The notes beneath the pieces were generated by a model that made no database searches, was not told where the DNA came from, and saw only the letters and a program-made list of their open reading frames with translations. DNA of 7,440 nucleotides. Origin: an uncultured Oscillibacter sp. (GTDB lineage: Bacteria > Bacillota > Clostridia > Oscillospirales > Oscillospiraceae). Below are positions 1 through 6,589 of this stretch, piece by piece (position 1 is the stretch's first letter; the number at the start of each line of letters is the position of its first letter). The stretch covers positions 1-7,440 of the forward strand of contig CABUDN010000122.1 of NCBI GenBank assembly GCA_902490355.1, in the 5' to 3' direction. Both the position numbers and the translations under genes were made by a program.

Positions 1-25
1 CTCATAATGTCCCAATAACACCGCG

Positions 26-90
26 GAAGAAATCTATATCCCTGTGGTAGCGTTACCTACCGGACCTCATTTGATTTCTTTTTTTATATT
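26..90 (+). terminator. Possible rho-independent terminator (long inverted repeat plus T-run)
   Basis: AAGAAATC at 27-34 is exactly complementary to GATTTCTT at 73-80. Between them lies a smaller hairpin, GGTAG (46-50), a 6-base loop and CTACC (57-61). The outer 3' arm runs straight into a T-tract (79-85), so a + strand transcript would end stem-then-U-run, as an intrinsic terminator does. It would serve a gene lying left of the window. The region between outer and inner stems pairs poorly, which makes the fold imperfect. It could instead be a structured RNA end read from the minus strand (see the micro-ORF at 67-135). Seen: the repeats and T-run. Inferred: the termination role. Confidence 0.35.
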
Positions 91-135
91 ATGACAAACC
101 AGTACCACTGTCAACACGAATCCGGCGGAAATCAT
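67..135 (-). pseudogene. Possible decayed small hydrophobic peptide gene
   Basis: On the minus strand an ATG at 135 opens a 22-codon frame ending in TGA at 67. The peptide has a hydrophobic core of about residues 4-14 (AGFVLTVVLVC) and a basic tail ending KKEIK. Twelve bases upstream and in frame is another ATG (minus strand, 145-147) preceded by a purine-rich GAGAAGAAG, but it is followed at once by TAA, so the better start is blocked. Directly downstream is the inverted-repeat structure at 27-80. A short hydrophobic helix, a lysine tail and a strong 3' hairpin recall the small holin-like or type I toxin peptides common in Firmicutes. That resemblance is from memory and unproven. The frame is short enough to be chance. 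Confidence 0.17.
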
Positions 136-168
136 GACTTTTTACATAAGCTTCTTCTCGAACAAACG

Positions 169-197
169 TTGCACGGAATACCGGGGTATGATATGAT
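169..197 (+). promoter_or_regulatory. Candidate upstream promoter for radC-uvrB
   Basis: TTGCAC (169-174) and TATGAT (192-197) are separated by 17 bases, the optimal sigma70/SigA spacing. The -10 matches consensus at 5 of 6 positions and the -35 at 3 of 6. An A-rich stretch follows the -10. A small palindrome, ATACCGGGGTAT (178-189), lies in the spacer just upstream of the -10 and could be an operator half or chance. Transcription would begin near 204 and give a leader of about 135 bases before radC. Confidence 0.3.
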
Positions 198-251
198 AAA
201 AAAGAATGGAAGCCGGTGTGGGCCGGGCCGGAGGGCAACGGGGAAAACCGC

Positions 252-281
252 TTGTAGAGGTGCGGCGGGATGTGGTATAAT
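252..281 (+). promoter_or_regulatory. Promoter of radC-uvrB with extended -10
   Basis: A perfect TATAAT at 276-281 is preceded by TGG (273-275), giving an extended -10 (TGnTATAAT). A weak -35, TTGTAG (252-257), lies 18 bases upstream. A perfect extended -10 tolerates a poor -35, so this is the stronger of the two candidates in the leader. The predicted start of transcription is near 288, about 50 bases before the radC start codon. No other strong -10 is apparent before uvrB, so radC and uvrB are probably co-transcribed from here. Confidence 0.55.
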
Positions 282-323
282 AAACCCTTATGAAAACCAT
301 GTAAGCGGGGTTATCCGGCCAGG

Positions 324-341
324 GGAGGGCGAGCATCGGTG
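324..341 (+). promoter_or_regulatory. Ribosome binding site fixing the radC GTG start
   Basis: GGAGGG at 324-329 lies 9 bases before the GTG at 339-341. The next in-frame ATG (369) lacks a comparable site and would remove the conserved HDGHREKMRQRF opening of RadC proteins, so GTG is preferred. Confidence 0.6.
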
Positions 342-1013
342 GGCATCCACGACGGACACAGAGAGAAGATGCGGCAGCGGTTTATGACCGGCGGTCTGGA
401 CGCGTTTGCCGACCATGAGATTTTGGAGCTGCTGCTCTACTATGCCATTCCCCGGCGGGATACGAATCCCATTGCCCATGCCCTGATGGAGCGATACGGC
501 TCTCTTCCGGCGGTTTTGGCGGCGCCTATGGAGGATCTCAAGCGCACGGAGGGAATTGGAGAGAGCGCGGCGGTGCTGCTGCATCTGGTGCCCCAGGTAT
601 GCCGCCGGGCCCGCCTGGCACAGGTTGGGGAGGATCAGGTCCTCAATTCCTCCGAGCGGGCGGGAGCGTACCTGCTGGAGTGCTTCGACGGGGAGAGCCG
701 GGAGGTCATCTACCAGCTGTGCCTGGACCGCAAGGGAAAGCTTCTGGCCTGCAAGCGGCTGGGAGAGGGCAGCGTGGCCTCGGCGGATCTGGATGTGCGG
801 CGCCTGGTGGAAAACGCGATTCTCACCGGCGCCAGCGCCGTGATTTTGGCCCACAACCATCCCAGCGGGGTGGCGCTGCCCTCCGATGGGGATTACACCG
901 CCACCATGCGGGTGCGGGCGGCCCTCAATGCCATCGGCATTGAGCTGGCGGATCATATCATTGTCGCGGATGGAGACTTTGTCTCCATGGCGGACAGCGG
1001 CTATCTGAGCTGA
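339..1013 (+). CDS. radC: RadC family JAMM/MPN-domain protein
   Basis: This is a complete 224-residue protein, the usual length for RadC. It opens with the family's IHDGHREKMRQRF segment. A helix-hairpin-helix-like N-terminal part (about 20-85, containing LKRTEGIGESAA) is followed by the RadC JAB/MPN domain (about 100-224). The zinc-binding JAMM signature is intact: H172-x-H174-x7-S182-x2-D185 within AHNHPSGVALPSDGD, with E122 (in SREVIYQL) the likely partner glutamate. The fold is that of zinc metallo-isopeptidases, but the bacterial substrate is unknown. The historical link to DNA repair is doubtful because the original E. coli radC mutation was traced to recG. uvrB begins 43 bases downstream, so the two are probably co-transcribed. 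Family assignment is secure; function is not. Confidence 0.96.
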   Translation: MGIHDGHREKMRQRFMTGGLDAFADHEILELLLYYAIPRRDTNPIAHALMERYGSLPAVLAAPMEDLKRTEGIGESAAVLLHLVPQVCRRARLAQVGEDQVLNSSERAGAYLLECFDGESREVIYQLCLDRKGKLLACKRLGEGSVASADLDVRRLVENAILTGASAVILAHNHPSGVALPSDGDYTATMRVRAALNAIGIELADHIIVADGDFVSMADSGYLS

Positions 1014-1046
1014 CGGCCTGGGAGACAAAGCAGAAGATTTGGAAAA

Positions 1047-1059
1047 GAGGGAGATTGTG
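1047..1059 (+). promoter_or_regulatory. Ribosome binding site deciding the uvrB start (GTG 1057)
   Basis: GAGGGAG (1047-1053) precedes GTG 1057-1059 by a few bases. The alternative in-frame TTG at 1039 has only GGGAG at 1020-1024, about 14 bases away, and adds six residues (EKREI plus a start) that UvrB proteins normally lack. Starting at GTG gives MPDFKVVSEYQPSGDQP, a typical UvrB beginning. Confidence 0.6.
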
Positions 1060-3030
1060 CCGGATTTTAAAGTTGTATCGGAGTATCAGCCCTCCGGGGA
1101 TCAGCCCGGCGCCATTCGCGCCTTGGCGGAGGGCATTGAAAACGGATTGAAGGAGCAGGTGCTGCTGGGCGTGACCGGCTCGGGCAAGACCTTCACCATG
1201 GCGAAGGTCATTGAGGCCGTGCAGAGACCCACGCTGGTGCTGGCCCACAACAAGACCCTGGCGGCGCAGCTGTGCGCGGAGTTCAAGGAGTTCTTTCCCA
1301 ATAACGCTGTGGAGTATTTCGTCTCCTATTACGATTACTACCAGCCGGAGGCCTATATTCCCCACACGGACACCTATATCGCCAAGGATGCCGCCACCAA
1401 CGAGGAGATTGACCGGCTGCGGCTCAGTGCCACCTGCGCGCTGCTGGAGCGGCGGGATGTGATCGTGGTGTCCTCCGTGTCATGTATCTACGGCCTGGGC
1501 GAGCCGGATGACTTTGCCAAGATGGTGGTGTCCTTGCGGGTCGGGGCCCAGTGGGACCGGGACGAGCTGCTGCGGCGGCTGGTGGAGATCCGGTATGAGC
1601 GCAACGACATTGCCTTTGAGCGCAACATGTTCCGGGTCCGGGGCGACACGGTGGAGCTGTATCCCGCCTACTACAAGGATCATGCCATCCGGGTGGAGTT
1701 TTTTGGAGATGAGATTGACCGGATCAGCGACTTCAATCCCGTCACCGGGACGGTGAACCGGGTGCTGAATCATATTGCCATTTACCCGGCCAGCCACTAT
1801 GTCACCACCAAGGAGAAGATGGACCGGGCTATCGGTGAGATTCGCCGGGAGCTGGAGGAACAGGTCCAGGTCTTCACGGACAACAATCAGCTGGTGGAGG
1901 CCCAGCGCATCCGCCAGAGGACGGAATACGACATGGAGATGATGGCGGAGCTGGGGTACTGCTCCGGCATTGAGAACTACTCCCGCATTATTTCGGAGCG
2001 GCCGGCGGGCTCGGCCCCTATGACGCTGCTGGACTTCTTCCCGGACGACTTTTTGCTGTTTGTGGACGAGAGCCACGTGACGCTGCCCCAAGTTCGGGCC
2101 ATGTACAACGGCGACCGGGCCCGAAAGGACTCCCTGGTGAAATACGGATTCCGGCTGCCCTGCGCCTATGATAACCGTCCGCTGAAATTCGAGGAATTTG
2201 AATCCCGGATCGGGCAGGCGGTGTTTGTCTCCGCCACGCCGGGCCCTTATGAGCGGGAGCGGGCAGACCAGGTGGTGGAGCAGGTGATCCGTCCCACGGG
2301 TCTGCTGGACCCGAAGGTGGAGGTCCGCCCGGTCACCGGCCAGATCGATGACCTCATGGAGGAGATTCGGGCCCGGTCTGCGAAAAACGAGCGGGTGCTG
2401 GTGACAACCCTCACCAAGAAAATGGCGGAGGACCTGACGGAGTATCTGAAAAACGCCGGCATCCGGGTGCGGTACATGCACTCGGATGTGCAGACCATCG
2501 AGCGGATGGAAATCATCCGGGACCTGCGGCTGGGCGAGTTTGATGTGCTGGTGGGCATCAACCTCCTGCGGGAGGGATTGGACCTGCCGGAGGTGAGCCT
2601 GGTGGCGATTCTGGATGCGGATAAGGAGGGCTTCCTGCGCTCCGAGACGTCTTTGATTCAGACCATCGGCCGGGCGGCCCGGAATGCCGAGGGCCTGGTC
2701 ATCATGTACGCCGACGAGATTACCCCGTCCATGCGGGCGGCCATCGATGAGACACAGCGCCGCCGGAGCATTCAGGACGCATACAACCAGGCCCACGGAA
2801 TTGTGCCCAAGACCATCATCAAGGGTGTCCGGGAGGTGCTGGAAATCTCCAAGACCGCGGAGGGCGAGAGCACCGGCCGGGGCCGCAAGAAGCGCAAGCT
2901 GACCGACCAGGAGCGGGCGGCGGAGATCGCCAAGCTGGAAAAGGAAATGAAGGAAGCGTCCAAAATGCTGGAATTCGAGTACGCGGCGGTGCTGCGTGAC
3001 CGGATCATTGAGCTGCGGGGAGAGCAGTAA
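1057..3030 (+). CDS. uvrB: UvrABC excinuclease subunit B (UvrB)
   Basis: UvrB is the ATP-dependent damage-verification subunit of bacterial nucleotide excision repair. It receives DNA from UvrA, threads one strand behind a beta-hairpin, then recruits UvrC to cut on both sides of the lesion. The 657-residue product is full length. Visible landmarks are the FKVVSEYQPSGDQP opening, Walker A GVTGSGKT (38-45), the tyrosine-rich beta-hairpin starting YYDYYQPEAYIP near residue 91, and the DESH motif II (337-340). Helicase motifs V/VI follow (GINLLREGLDLPEVS, then QTIGRAARN), and a C-terminal UVR motif (about 625-655, LEKEMKEASKMLEFEYAAVLRD) binds UvrC. No frameshift or lost motif is seen. A TTG at 1039 would give 663 residues; the GTG is preferred for its ribosome binding site and family N-terminus. 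A likely LexA box was not seen upstream. Confidence 0.98.
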   Translation: MPDFKVVSEYQPSGDQPGAIRALAEGIENGLKEQVLLGVTGSGKTFTMAKVIEAVQRPTLVLAHNKTLAAQLCAEFKEFFPNNAVEYFVSYYDYYQPEAYIPHTDTYIAKDAATNEEIDRLRLSATCALLERRDVIVVSSVSCIYGLGEPDDFAKMVVSLRVGAQWDRDELLRRLVEIRYERNDIAFERNMFRVRGDTVELYPAYYKDHAIRVEFFGDEIDRISDFNPVTGTVNRVLNHIAIYPASHYVTTKEKMDRAIGEIRRELEEQVQVFTDNNQLVEAQRIRQRTEYDMEMMAELGYCSGIENYSRIISERPAGSAPMTLLDFFPDDFLLFVDESHVTLPQVRAMYNGDRARKDSLVKYGFRLPCAYDNRPLKFEEFESRIGQAVFVSATPGPYERERADQVVEQVIRPTGLLDPKVEVRPVTGQIDDLMEEIRARSAKNERVLVTTLTKKMAEDLTEYLKNAGIRVRYMHSDVQTIERMEIIRDLRLGEFDVLVGINLLREGLDLPEVSLVAILDADKEGFLRSETSLIQTIGRAARNAEGLVIMYADEITPSMRAAIDETQRRRSIQDAYNQAHGIVPKTIIKGVREVLEISKTAEGESTGRGRKKRKLTDQERAAEIAKLEKEMKEASKMLEFEYAAVLRDRIIELRGEQ

Positions 3031-3155
3031 AGCGCTTTCTTCAAGAGCTGCAAGCAGGTGCCAAAACCATGCCGGGGACAAGCCGGATTACGGCGGGAGC
3101 TCTGGCGATGATTCTCTAAGCAATCTGCGTGTAAAGCGTATGAGGAGGGAATGTG

Positions 3156-3914
3156 ATGGAGGAATCCAGATCCCGGCTGCAAATCGTGGTTCTGATCGCC
3201 CTTGCGGCCATGGCAATCTTGTTCGGTGCGGCCCTGATCGTCTCCCATCTTGCTTTTCGGGGCGTTGCCTTTTCCGACTCTTTGCTGCGGGCGGAGACCT
3301 CGGAAACGGCGGCCGTATATACCGGTAAGGTGAAAGGCCAGGTGGTGTGCATCCAGGTGGAGCCGGCGGGAGACAACCGGACCGATGTGGTGTACCAGGC
3401 GGGAGACCGTCCTGCCCAGACCTATACTCTGGAATATCCCACCGAGACTCCCGTTGCCACCCAAAGCGGGACCACCGTGGATGGCGTTCGTGTCTGGCGG
3501 GACGGCAGCTTGCTGTTTGAGGGCGGATTGGACCCGGACGCGGAGTCCGTATTCCGGTGGTACAGCCCCGACGGCACCTGGGACGCCGATATGGTCATTT
3601 CTGTATCCACCGGTGAAGATGAAGACTACGGCCCGCCGGAGTACTTGAGCCGGGACAGCGTGTGGTCCTTTGCGCAGGGGCCGGATACCTCTGCCCGGGG
3701 CAGTGTGGGGATCTACTTGCTGATGCTGCTGTTCTCCGCCCTGGTGGCGCTGGACGCCGCGTTTCCCCGTGTGCTCTTTTATATGCAGCACTGCTGTGAT
3801 GTCCGGGACCCGGAGCCCTCGGATTTCTACCTGGCCATGCAGCGCCTGGGGTGGGTGGTGTACCCGGTGCTGATTTTCATTGGCTATTGGATTGGATTCT
3901 GGAAAATAACCTGA
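3156..3914 (+). CDS. Uncharacterised three-helix membrane protein with large outer domain
   Basis: I do not recognise a named function. The 252-residue product has an N-terminal membrane helix (about 8-33, VVLIALAAMAILFGAALIV), a polar region of about 145 residues rich in D, G, T and Y (35-180), then two more helices (about 183-202 and 232-250) separated by a short linker. The linker carries a CC pair and a DPEPSDFYLAMQR segment. The predicted layout is N-terminus in, large domain outside, linker inside. The last 70 residues (helix, PEPSD...R, helix) recall small two-helix DUF6199-type modules, a weak resemblance from memory. AGGAGG at 3143-3148 is 7 bases before ATG 3156; GTG 3153 directly before it is the alternative. 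It follows uvrB by 125 bases and precedes the MBOAT gene by 24, so an envelope role with that pair is plausible but inferred. Confidence 0.85.
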   Translation: MEESRSRLQIVVLIALAAMAILFGAALIVSHLAFRGVAFSDSLLRAETSETAAVYTGKVKGQVVCIQVEPAGDNRTDVVYQAGDRPAQTYTLEYPTETPVATQSGTTVDGVRVWRDGSLLFEGGLDPDAESVFRWYSPDGTWDADMVISVSTGEDEDYGPPEYLSRDSVWSFAQGPDTSARGSVGIYLLMLLFSALVALDAAFPRVLFYMQHCCDVRDPEPSDFYLAMQRLGWVVYPVLIFIGYWIGFWKIT

Positions 3915-3938
3915 GTTTTATGAAAGTGATGTGATTGG

Positions 3939-5351
3939 ATGTCCTTTGGCAGTATGGTGTTTCTGTTCGGCTTTTTGCCGGCGGTGCTGGTCTGCTATTT
4001 TCTTCTTCCTGCCCGGTGGCGCACCGGCCGCAATACTGTGCTGCTGATTTTCAGTCTGGCCTTTTACTGCTGGGGCGGCGTGGCACTGCTGCCGGCCCTG
4101 CTGGTTTCCTGTGTGGGCAACTGGGCGGCGGCCCTGTGGGCGGCGCCGGGACACCGGGGCCGCAAGGCGGTCTACGGCATTGCCCTGGCGGGCAATCTGC
4201 TGATGCTGGGATACTTTAAGTACACCGGCTTCCTGCTGGAAAACCTGCAGGCGCTGGGACTGGATGTGACGGTTCCATCCATTGCCCTGCCCGCAGGCAT
4301 CTCCTTTTTCACCTTCCAGGCCATGGCGTATCTGACCGACGTCTACCGGGGGACGATCCCGGCGGAGCGGAGCCTGCCCCGGCTGACGCTGTTCATGGCC
4401 TTTTTCCCACAGCTGCTGCAGGGGCCCATCCTGCGCTACGGTGAGTTTGCCCCCGCTCTGACGCAGCGGCAGGAGAACAGCGAGGACGCCGCGGCGGGCG
4501 CCACCCGGTTTTGCTTCGGCCTGGCCAAGAAGGTGCTGCTGGCCGACTCCCTGGGTGTCATTGCTGACGCGGCCTTTTCCTCCGGAGACCGGCTGACCAT
4601 GTCCCTGGCGTGGCTGGGCGGCATCGCCTACACCCTCCAGCTGTATTTCGACTTCTCCGGCTATACGGATATGGCCATCGGCCTGGGCCGGATCTTCGGC
4701 TTCCGCTTGCCGGAAAACTTCAACTATCCCTACATTTCCAAGTCCGCCTCGGAGTTCTGGCGCCGCTGGCACATGACGCTGTCTTTCTGGTTCCGGGACT
4801 ATGTGTACATCCCCCTGGGCGGAAACCGCTGTTCCCGGGGCCGCCAGATTCTCAATCTGATGGCGGTGTGGATGCTGACGGGGTTGTGGCACGGCTCCGC
4901 ATGGAACTTTGTGCTCTGGGGCCTTTACTATGCCCTGCTGCTGATGGGAGAAAAATTCCTCTGGGGAAAATTTCTGGAAAAACTCCCGGCGGCGGTACGC
5001 CATGTCTATGCCCTGGTGCTGATTATCATCGGTTGGGTGCTGTTCCGGTCCGGAAGCCTGGCCCAGGTGGGCCAGATGGTGGCGGCCATGTTCGGCGCGG
5101 CCCCCGGCGGCCTTTGGCAGCCGGAAACGGCGTACTATCTCCACCAGTTCCGCTGGGAGCTGCTGCTGGCCATTCCGGCATCCCTGCCCGTCAAGCAGGT
5201 GCTGGAGGAGCGGCTGGCCGTCCGGAAGGGCAAGGGTGCCCAGGCGCTGCTGATCCTGGGACCCAAGGTACTGGGCTTCGGCCTTTTGGGCTGGTCCGTG
5301 GTGCGGCTGCTCAGCTCCACCTTCCGGTCGTTCCTGTATTTTCAGTTTTGA
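3939..5351 (+). CDS. MBOAT family membrane O-acyltransferase (AlgI-like)
   Basis: MBOAT proteins are polytopic membrane enzymes that move acyl groups, usually acetyl, from a cytoplasmic donor onto or toward an extracytoplasmic acceptor. The 470-residue length and hydrophobicity fit the AlgI/DltB/PatA type. Family landmarks, in order: the MVFLFGFLPAVLVCYFLLP opening helix; ISFFTFQAMAYLTDVYRG; FFPQLLQGPILRYGEF; YFDFSGYTDMAIGLGRIFGF (D238); FWRRWHMTLSFWFRDYVYIP with PLGGNR (H278); and TGLWHGSAWNFVLWGLYYA, where H318 is the near-invariant catalytic histidine. All key residues are present. The next gene, 15 bases on, encodes a DHHW/AlgX-like protein, the usual partner. The acceptor polymer (exopolysaccharide, wall glycopolymer or peptidoglycan) cannot be told from the sequence. 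The ribosome binding site before ATG 3939 is weak, suggesting coupling to the upstream gene. ATG 3954 is a less likely start. Confidence 0.95.
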   Translation: MSFGSMVFLFGFLPAVLVCYFLLPARWRTGRNTVLLIFSLAFYCWGGVALLPALLVSCVGNWAAALWAAPGHRGRKAVYGIALAGNLLMLGYFKYTGFLLENLQALGLDVTVPSIALPAGISFFTFQAMAYLTDVYRGTIPAERSLPRLTLFMAFFPQLLQGPILRYGEFAPALTQRQENSEDAAAGATRFCFGLAKKVLLADSLGVIADAAFSSGDRLTMSLAWLGGIAYTLQLYFDFSGYTDMAIGLGRIFGFRLPENFNYPYISKSASEFWRRWHMTLSFWFRDYVYIPLGGNRCSRGRQILNLMAVWMLTGLWHGSAWNFVLWGLYYALLLMGEKFLWGKFLEKLPAAVRHVYALVLIIIGWVLFRSGSLAQVGQMVAAMFGAAPGGLWQPETAYYLHQFRWELLLAIPASLPVKQVLEERLAVRKGKGAQALLILGPKVLGFGLLGWSVVRLLSSTFRSFLYFQF

Positions 5352-5369
5352 GAGGAGGCACAACCAATG
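5351..5369 (+). promoter_or_regulatory. Ribosome binding site overlapping the MBOAT stop codon
   Basis: The A of the MBOAT TGA stop (5349-5351) is the first base of AGAGGAGG (5351-5358), a near-perfect Shine-Dalgarno sequence 8 bases before the ATG at 5367. This tight arrangement favours translational coupling and balanced output of the two acyl-transfer partners. Confidence 0.65.
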
Positions 5370-6557
5370 AAGCGATTTGCTGACCGGGCCTTTTTGGCCC
5401 TGCTGCTGGCGGTGGTGTTGGCGGTGCCTCTGGGTGTGGCGCTGTGGTCCCACAAGGAGACCACGGCGTATTACGAAAACCGCAGTCTGGCGGAGGCGCC
5501 GGACTTAACGGCAGAGTCGGTATGGGACGGCAGCTTCGGTACGGAGGCTGAGAGCTGGTATTCCGACCATGCCCCCGGCCGGACCACTTTGCTGGAGCTG
5601 GATACCTGGGTGCAGATGAAGCTGATGGGCCGTCCGGTGGTCAACGGGATCGTCACCGTCGGGGATGTCCTGCTGCCGGAGCTGGAGTTTGACGAGTACT
5701 CCGAGGAGGCGTACCGCTACGGCGCCGCGCCCATTGCCGAGGATTTCGGGGCGCTGAGCGACTATGTGGAGTCTCTGGGCGGCACCTTCTGTTATGTGGG
5801 ATTTCCCGAACAGCGGGTGTATTTTGAGGACCAGTTCCCCGATTATCTCAACAACCACAGCCGGGAAGCGGCCACCGCCGACGCGGTCTTTGCCGAGGCT
5901 CTGGCGGAGCAGGGTGTGGATTTCCTGAATATGCGGGAGATCTATGCCCAGCAGGGAAATCCCGCGGAGTACTATTCCGCGGTGGACCACCACTACCGGT
6001 ATTGGGGGACCTACGCGGCTTACCGTGCCATTTTGGACCATCTCAGCGAGCAGGGCTGGGACCTGCCGGTGCTGACGGAGGAGGATCTGGAGTTCCAGTC
6101 CCTGCCGTATCCCTACATCGGCTCCCGGAACCGCAAGCTCTATAACCTCTGGCCCAACGACGAGCAGGCGGTCATCGCCGTGCAGAAGGATCCCGTGGCC
6201 TTTACCCGGTGGGACAACGGAGAGCCCAGCGACAAGCCGCTGTTCGTTCTGCCCGCTTCGGAGGAGCTGCCCACTACCTACAATCTCTACATGGGCGGAG
6301 ATTTCGGCGAGACCATTCTGGACACCGACCGGCCGGAACTGCCCAATGTGCTGGTGTTTGGTGATTCCTTCACCAACGCGCTGGAGACCTTGCTGTACGC
6401 CTCGTTCAATGAGATGCACAGCCTGGACCTGCGCTATTATACGGAGCAGAGCCTCAAGGACTACATTGCGGCGTATCAGCCGGATCTCGTGCTGTGTGTC
6501 CAGAACGACACCTTCTACTATACGGAAGGCGGCAACAACGCGGTCTGGGAGGACTGA
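5367..6557 (+). CDS. DHHW/AlgX-like SGNH family protein, partner of MBOAT
   Basis: This 396-residue protein begins with a membrane anchor or uncleaved signal (about 8-27, FLALLLAVVLAVPLGVALW). An ENRSLAEAP segment follows (37-45), then WYSDHAPGR (about 64-72), both typical of AlgJ/AlgX/DHHW proteins. A DHH motif lies at 207-209 (AVDHHYRYWGTYAAY) and a GDSFTN motif at 332-337. By analogy with AlgX, where D-x-H and a serine form the triad, D207, H209 and S334 are the likely catalytic residues, acting outside the membrane to place or process acyl groups on a surface polymer. The residue after DHH is Y210 rather than the W that names the family. The adjacent MBOAT gene supports the role strongly. 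No domain is missing and the frame is intact. Confidence 0.88.
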   Translation: MKRFADRAFLALLLAVVLAVPLGVALWSHKETTAYYENRSLAEAPDLTAESVWDGSFGTEAESWYSDHAPGRTTLLELDTWVQMKLMGRPVVNGIVTVGDVLLPELEFDEYSEEAYRYGAAPIAEDFGALSDYVESLGGTFCYVGFPEQRVYFEDQFPDYLNNHSREAATADAVFAEALAEQGVDFLNMREIYAQQGNPAEYYSAVDHHYRYWGTYAAYRAILDHLSEQGWDLPVLTEEDLEFQSLPYPYIGSRNRKLYNLWPNDEQAVIAVQKDPVAFTRWDNGEPSDKPLFVLPASEELPTTYNLYMGGDFGETILDTDRPELPNVLVFGDSFTNALETLLYASFNEMHSLDLRYYTEQSLKDYIAAYQPDLVLCVQNDTFYYTEGGNNAVWED

Positions 6558-6589
6558 CCGGAAACGCGGATGCATGGAGGAAGTGTACA

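Noticed and set aside
291..305. Four-codon leader frame (MKTM) just after the TATAAT box
   Set aside because: It is too short, without a ribosome binding site, and shows no attenuator-like structure around it.
91..387. 98-codon + strand frame in the leader
   Set aside because: It has no ribosome binding site, overlaps the start of radC, crosses both promoter candidates, and its composition is not protein-like.
288..1028. 246-codon minus-strand frame opposite radC
   Set aside because: It is an antisense shadow of a conserved gene in GC-rich DNA, with no family features.
3029..3038. Palindrome AAAGCGCTTT at the uvrB stop codon
   Set aside because: It has no loop and no T-run, so it is not a terminator; a 10-base palindrome can occur by chance.
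1480..3081. 533-codon minus-strand frame opposite uvrB
   Set aside because: Long antisense frames are expected opposite GC-rich coding DNA. The product is rich in H, Q, L and R with no recognisable domain, while the + strand encodes an intact UvrB.
3031..3155. Possible terminator, promoter or RNA element between uvrB and the membrane protein gene
   Set aside because: I found only weak scattered inverted repeats (for example AGAGCT 3044-3049 with AGCTCT 3098-3103), no T-run and no convincing -35/-10 pair.
4610..5383. 257-codon + strand frame inside the MBOAT gene
   Set aside because: It is an out-of-frame overlap with a G/P/R-rich product, whereas the MBOAT frame is full length with all motifs.
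3918..5453. 511-codon minus-strand frame opposite the MBOAT gene
   Set aside because: It is a shadow frame: low-complexity Q/H/G/R-rich product, no start signal, and opposite an intact conserved gene.
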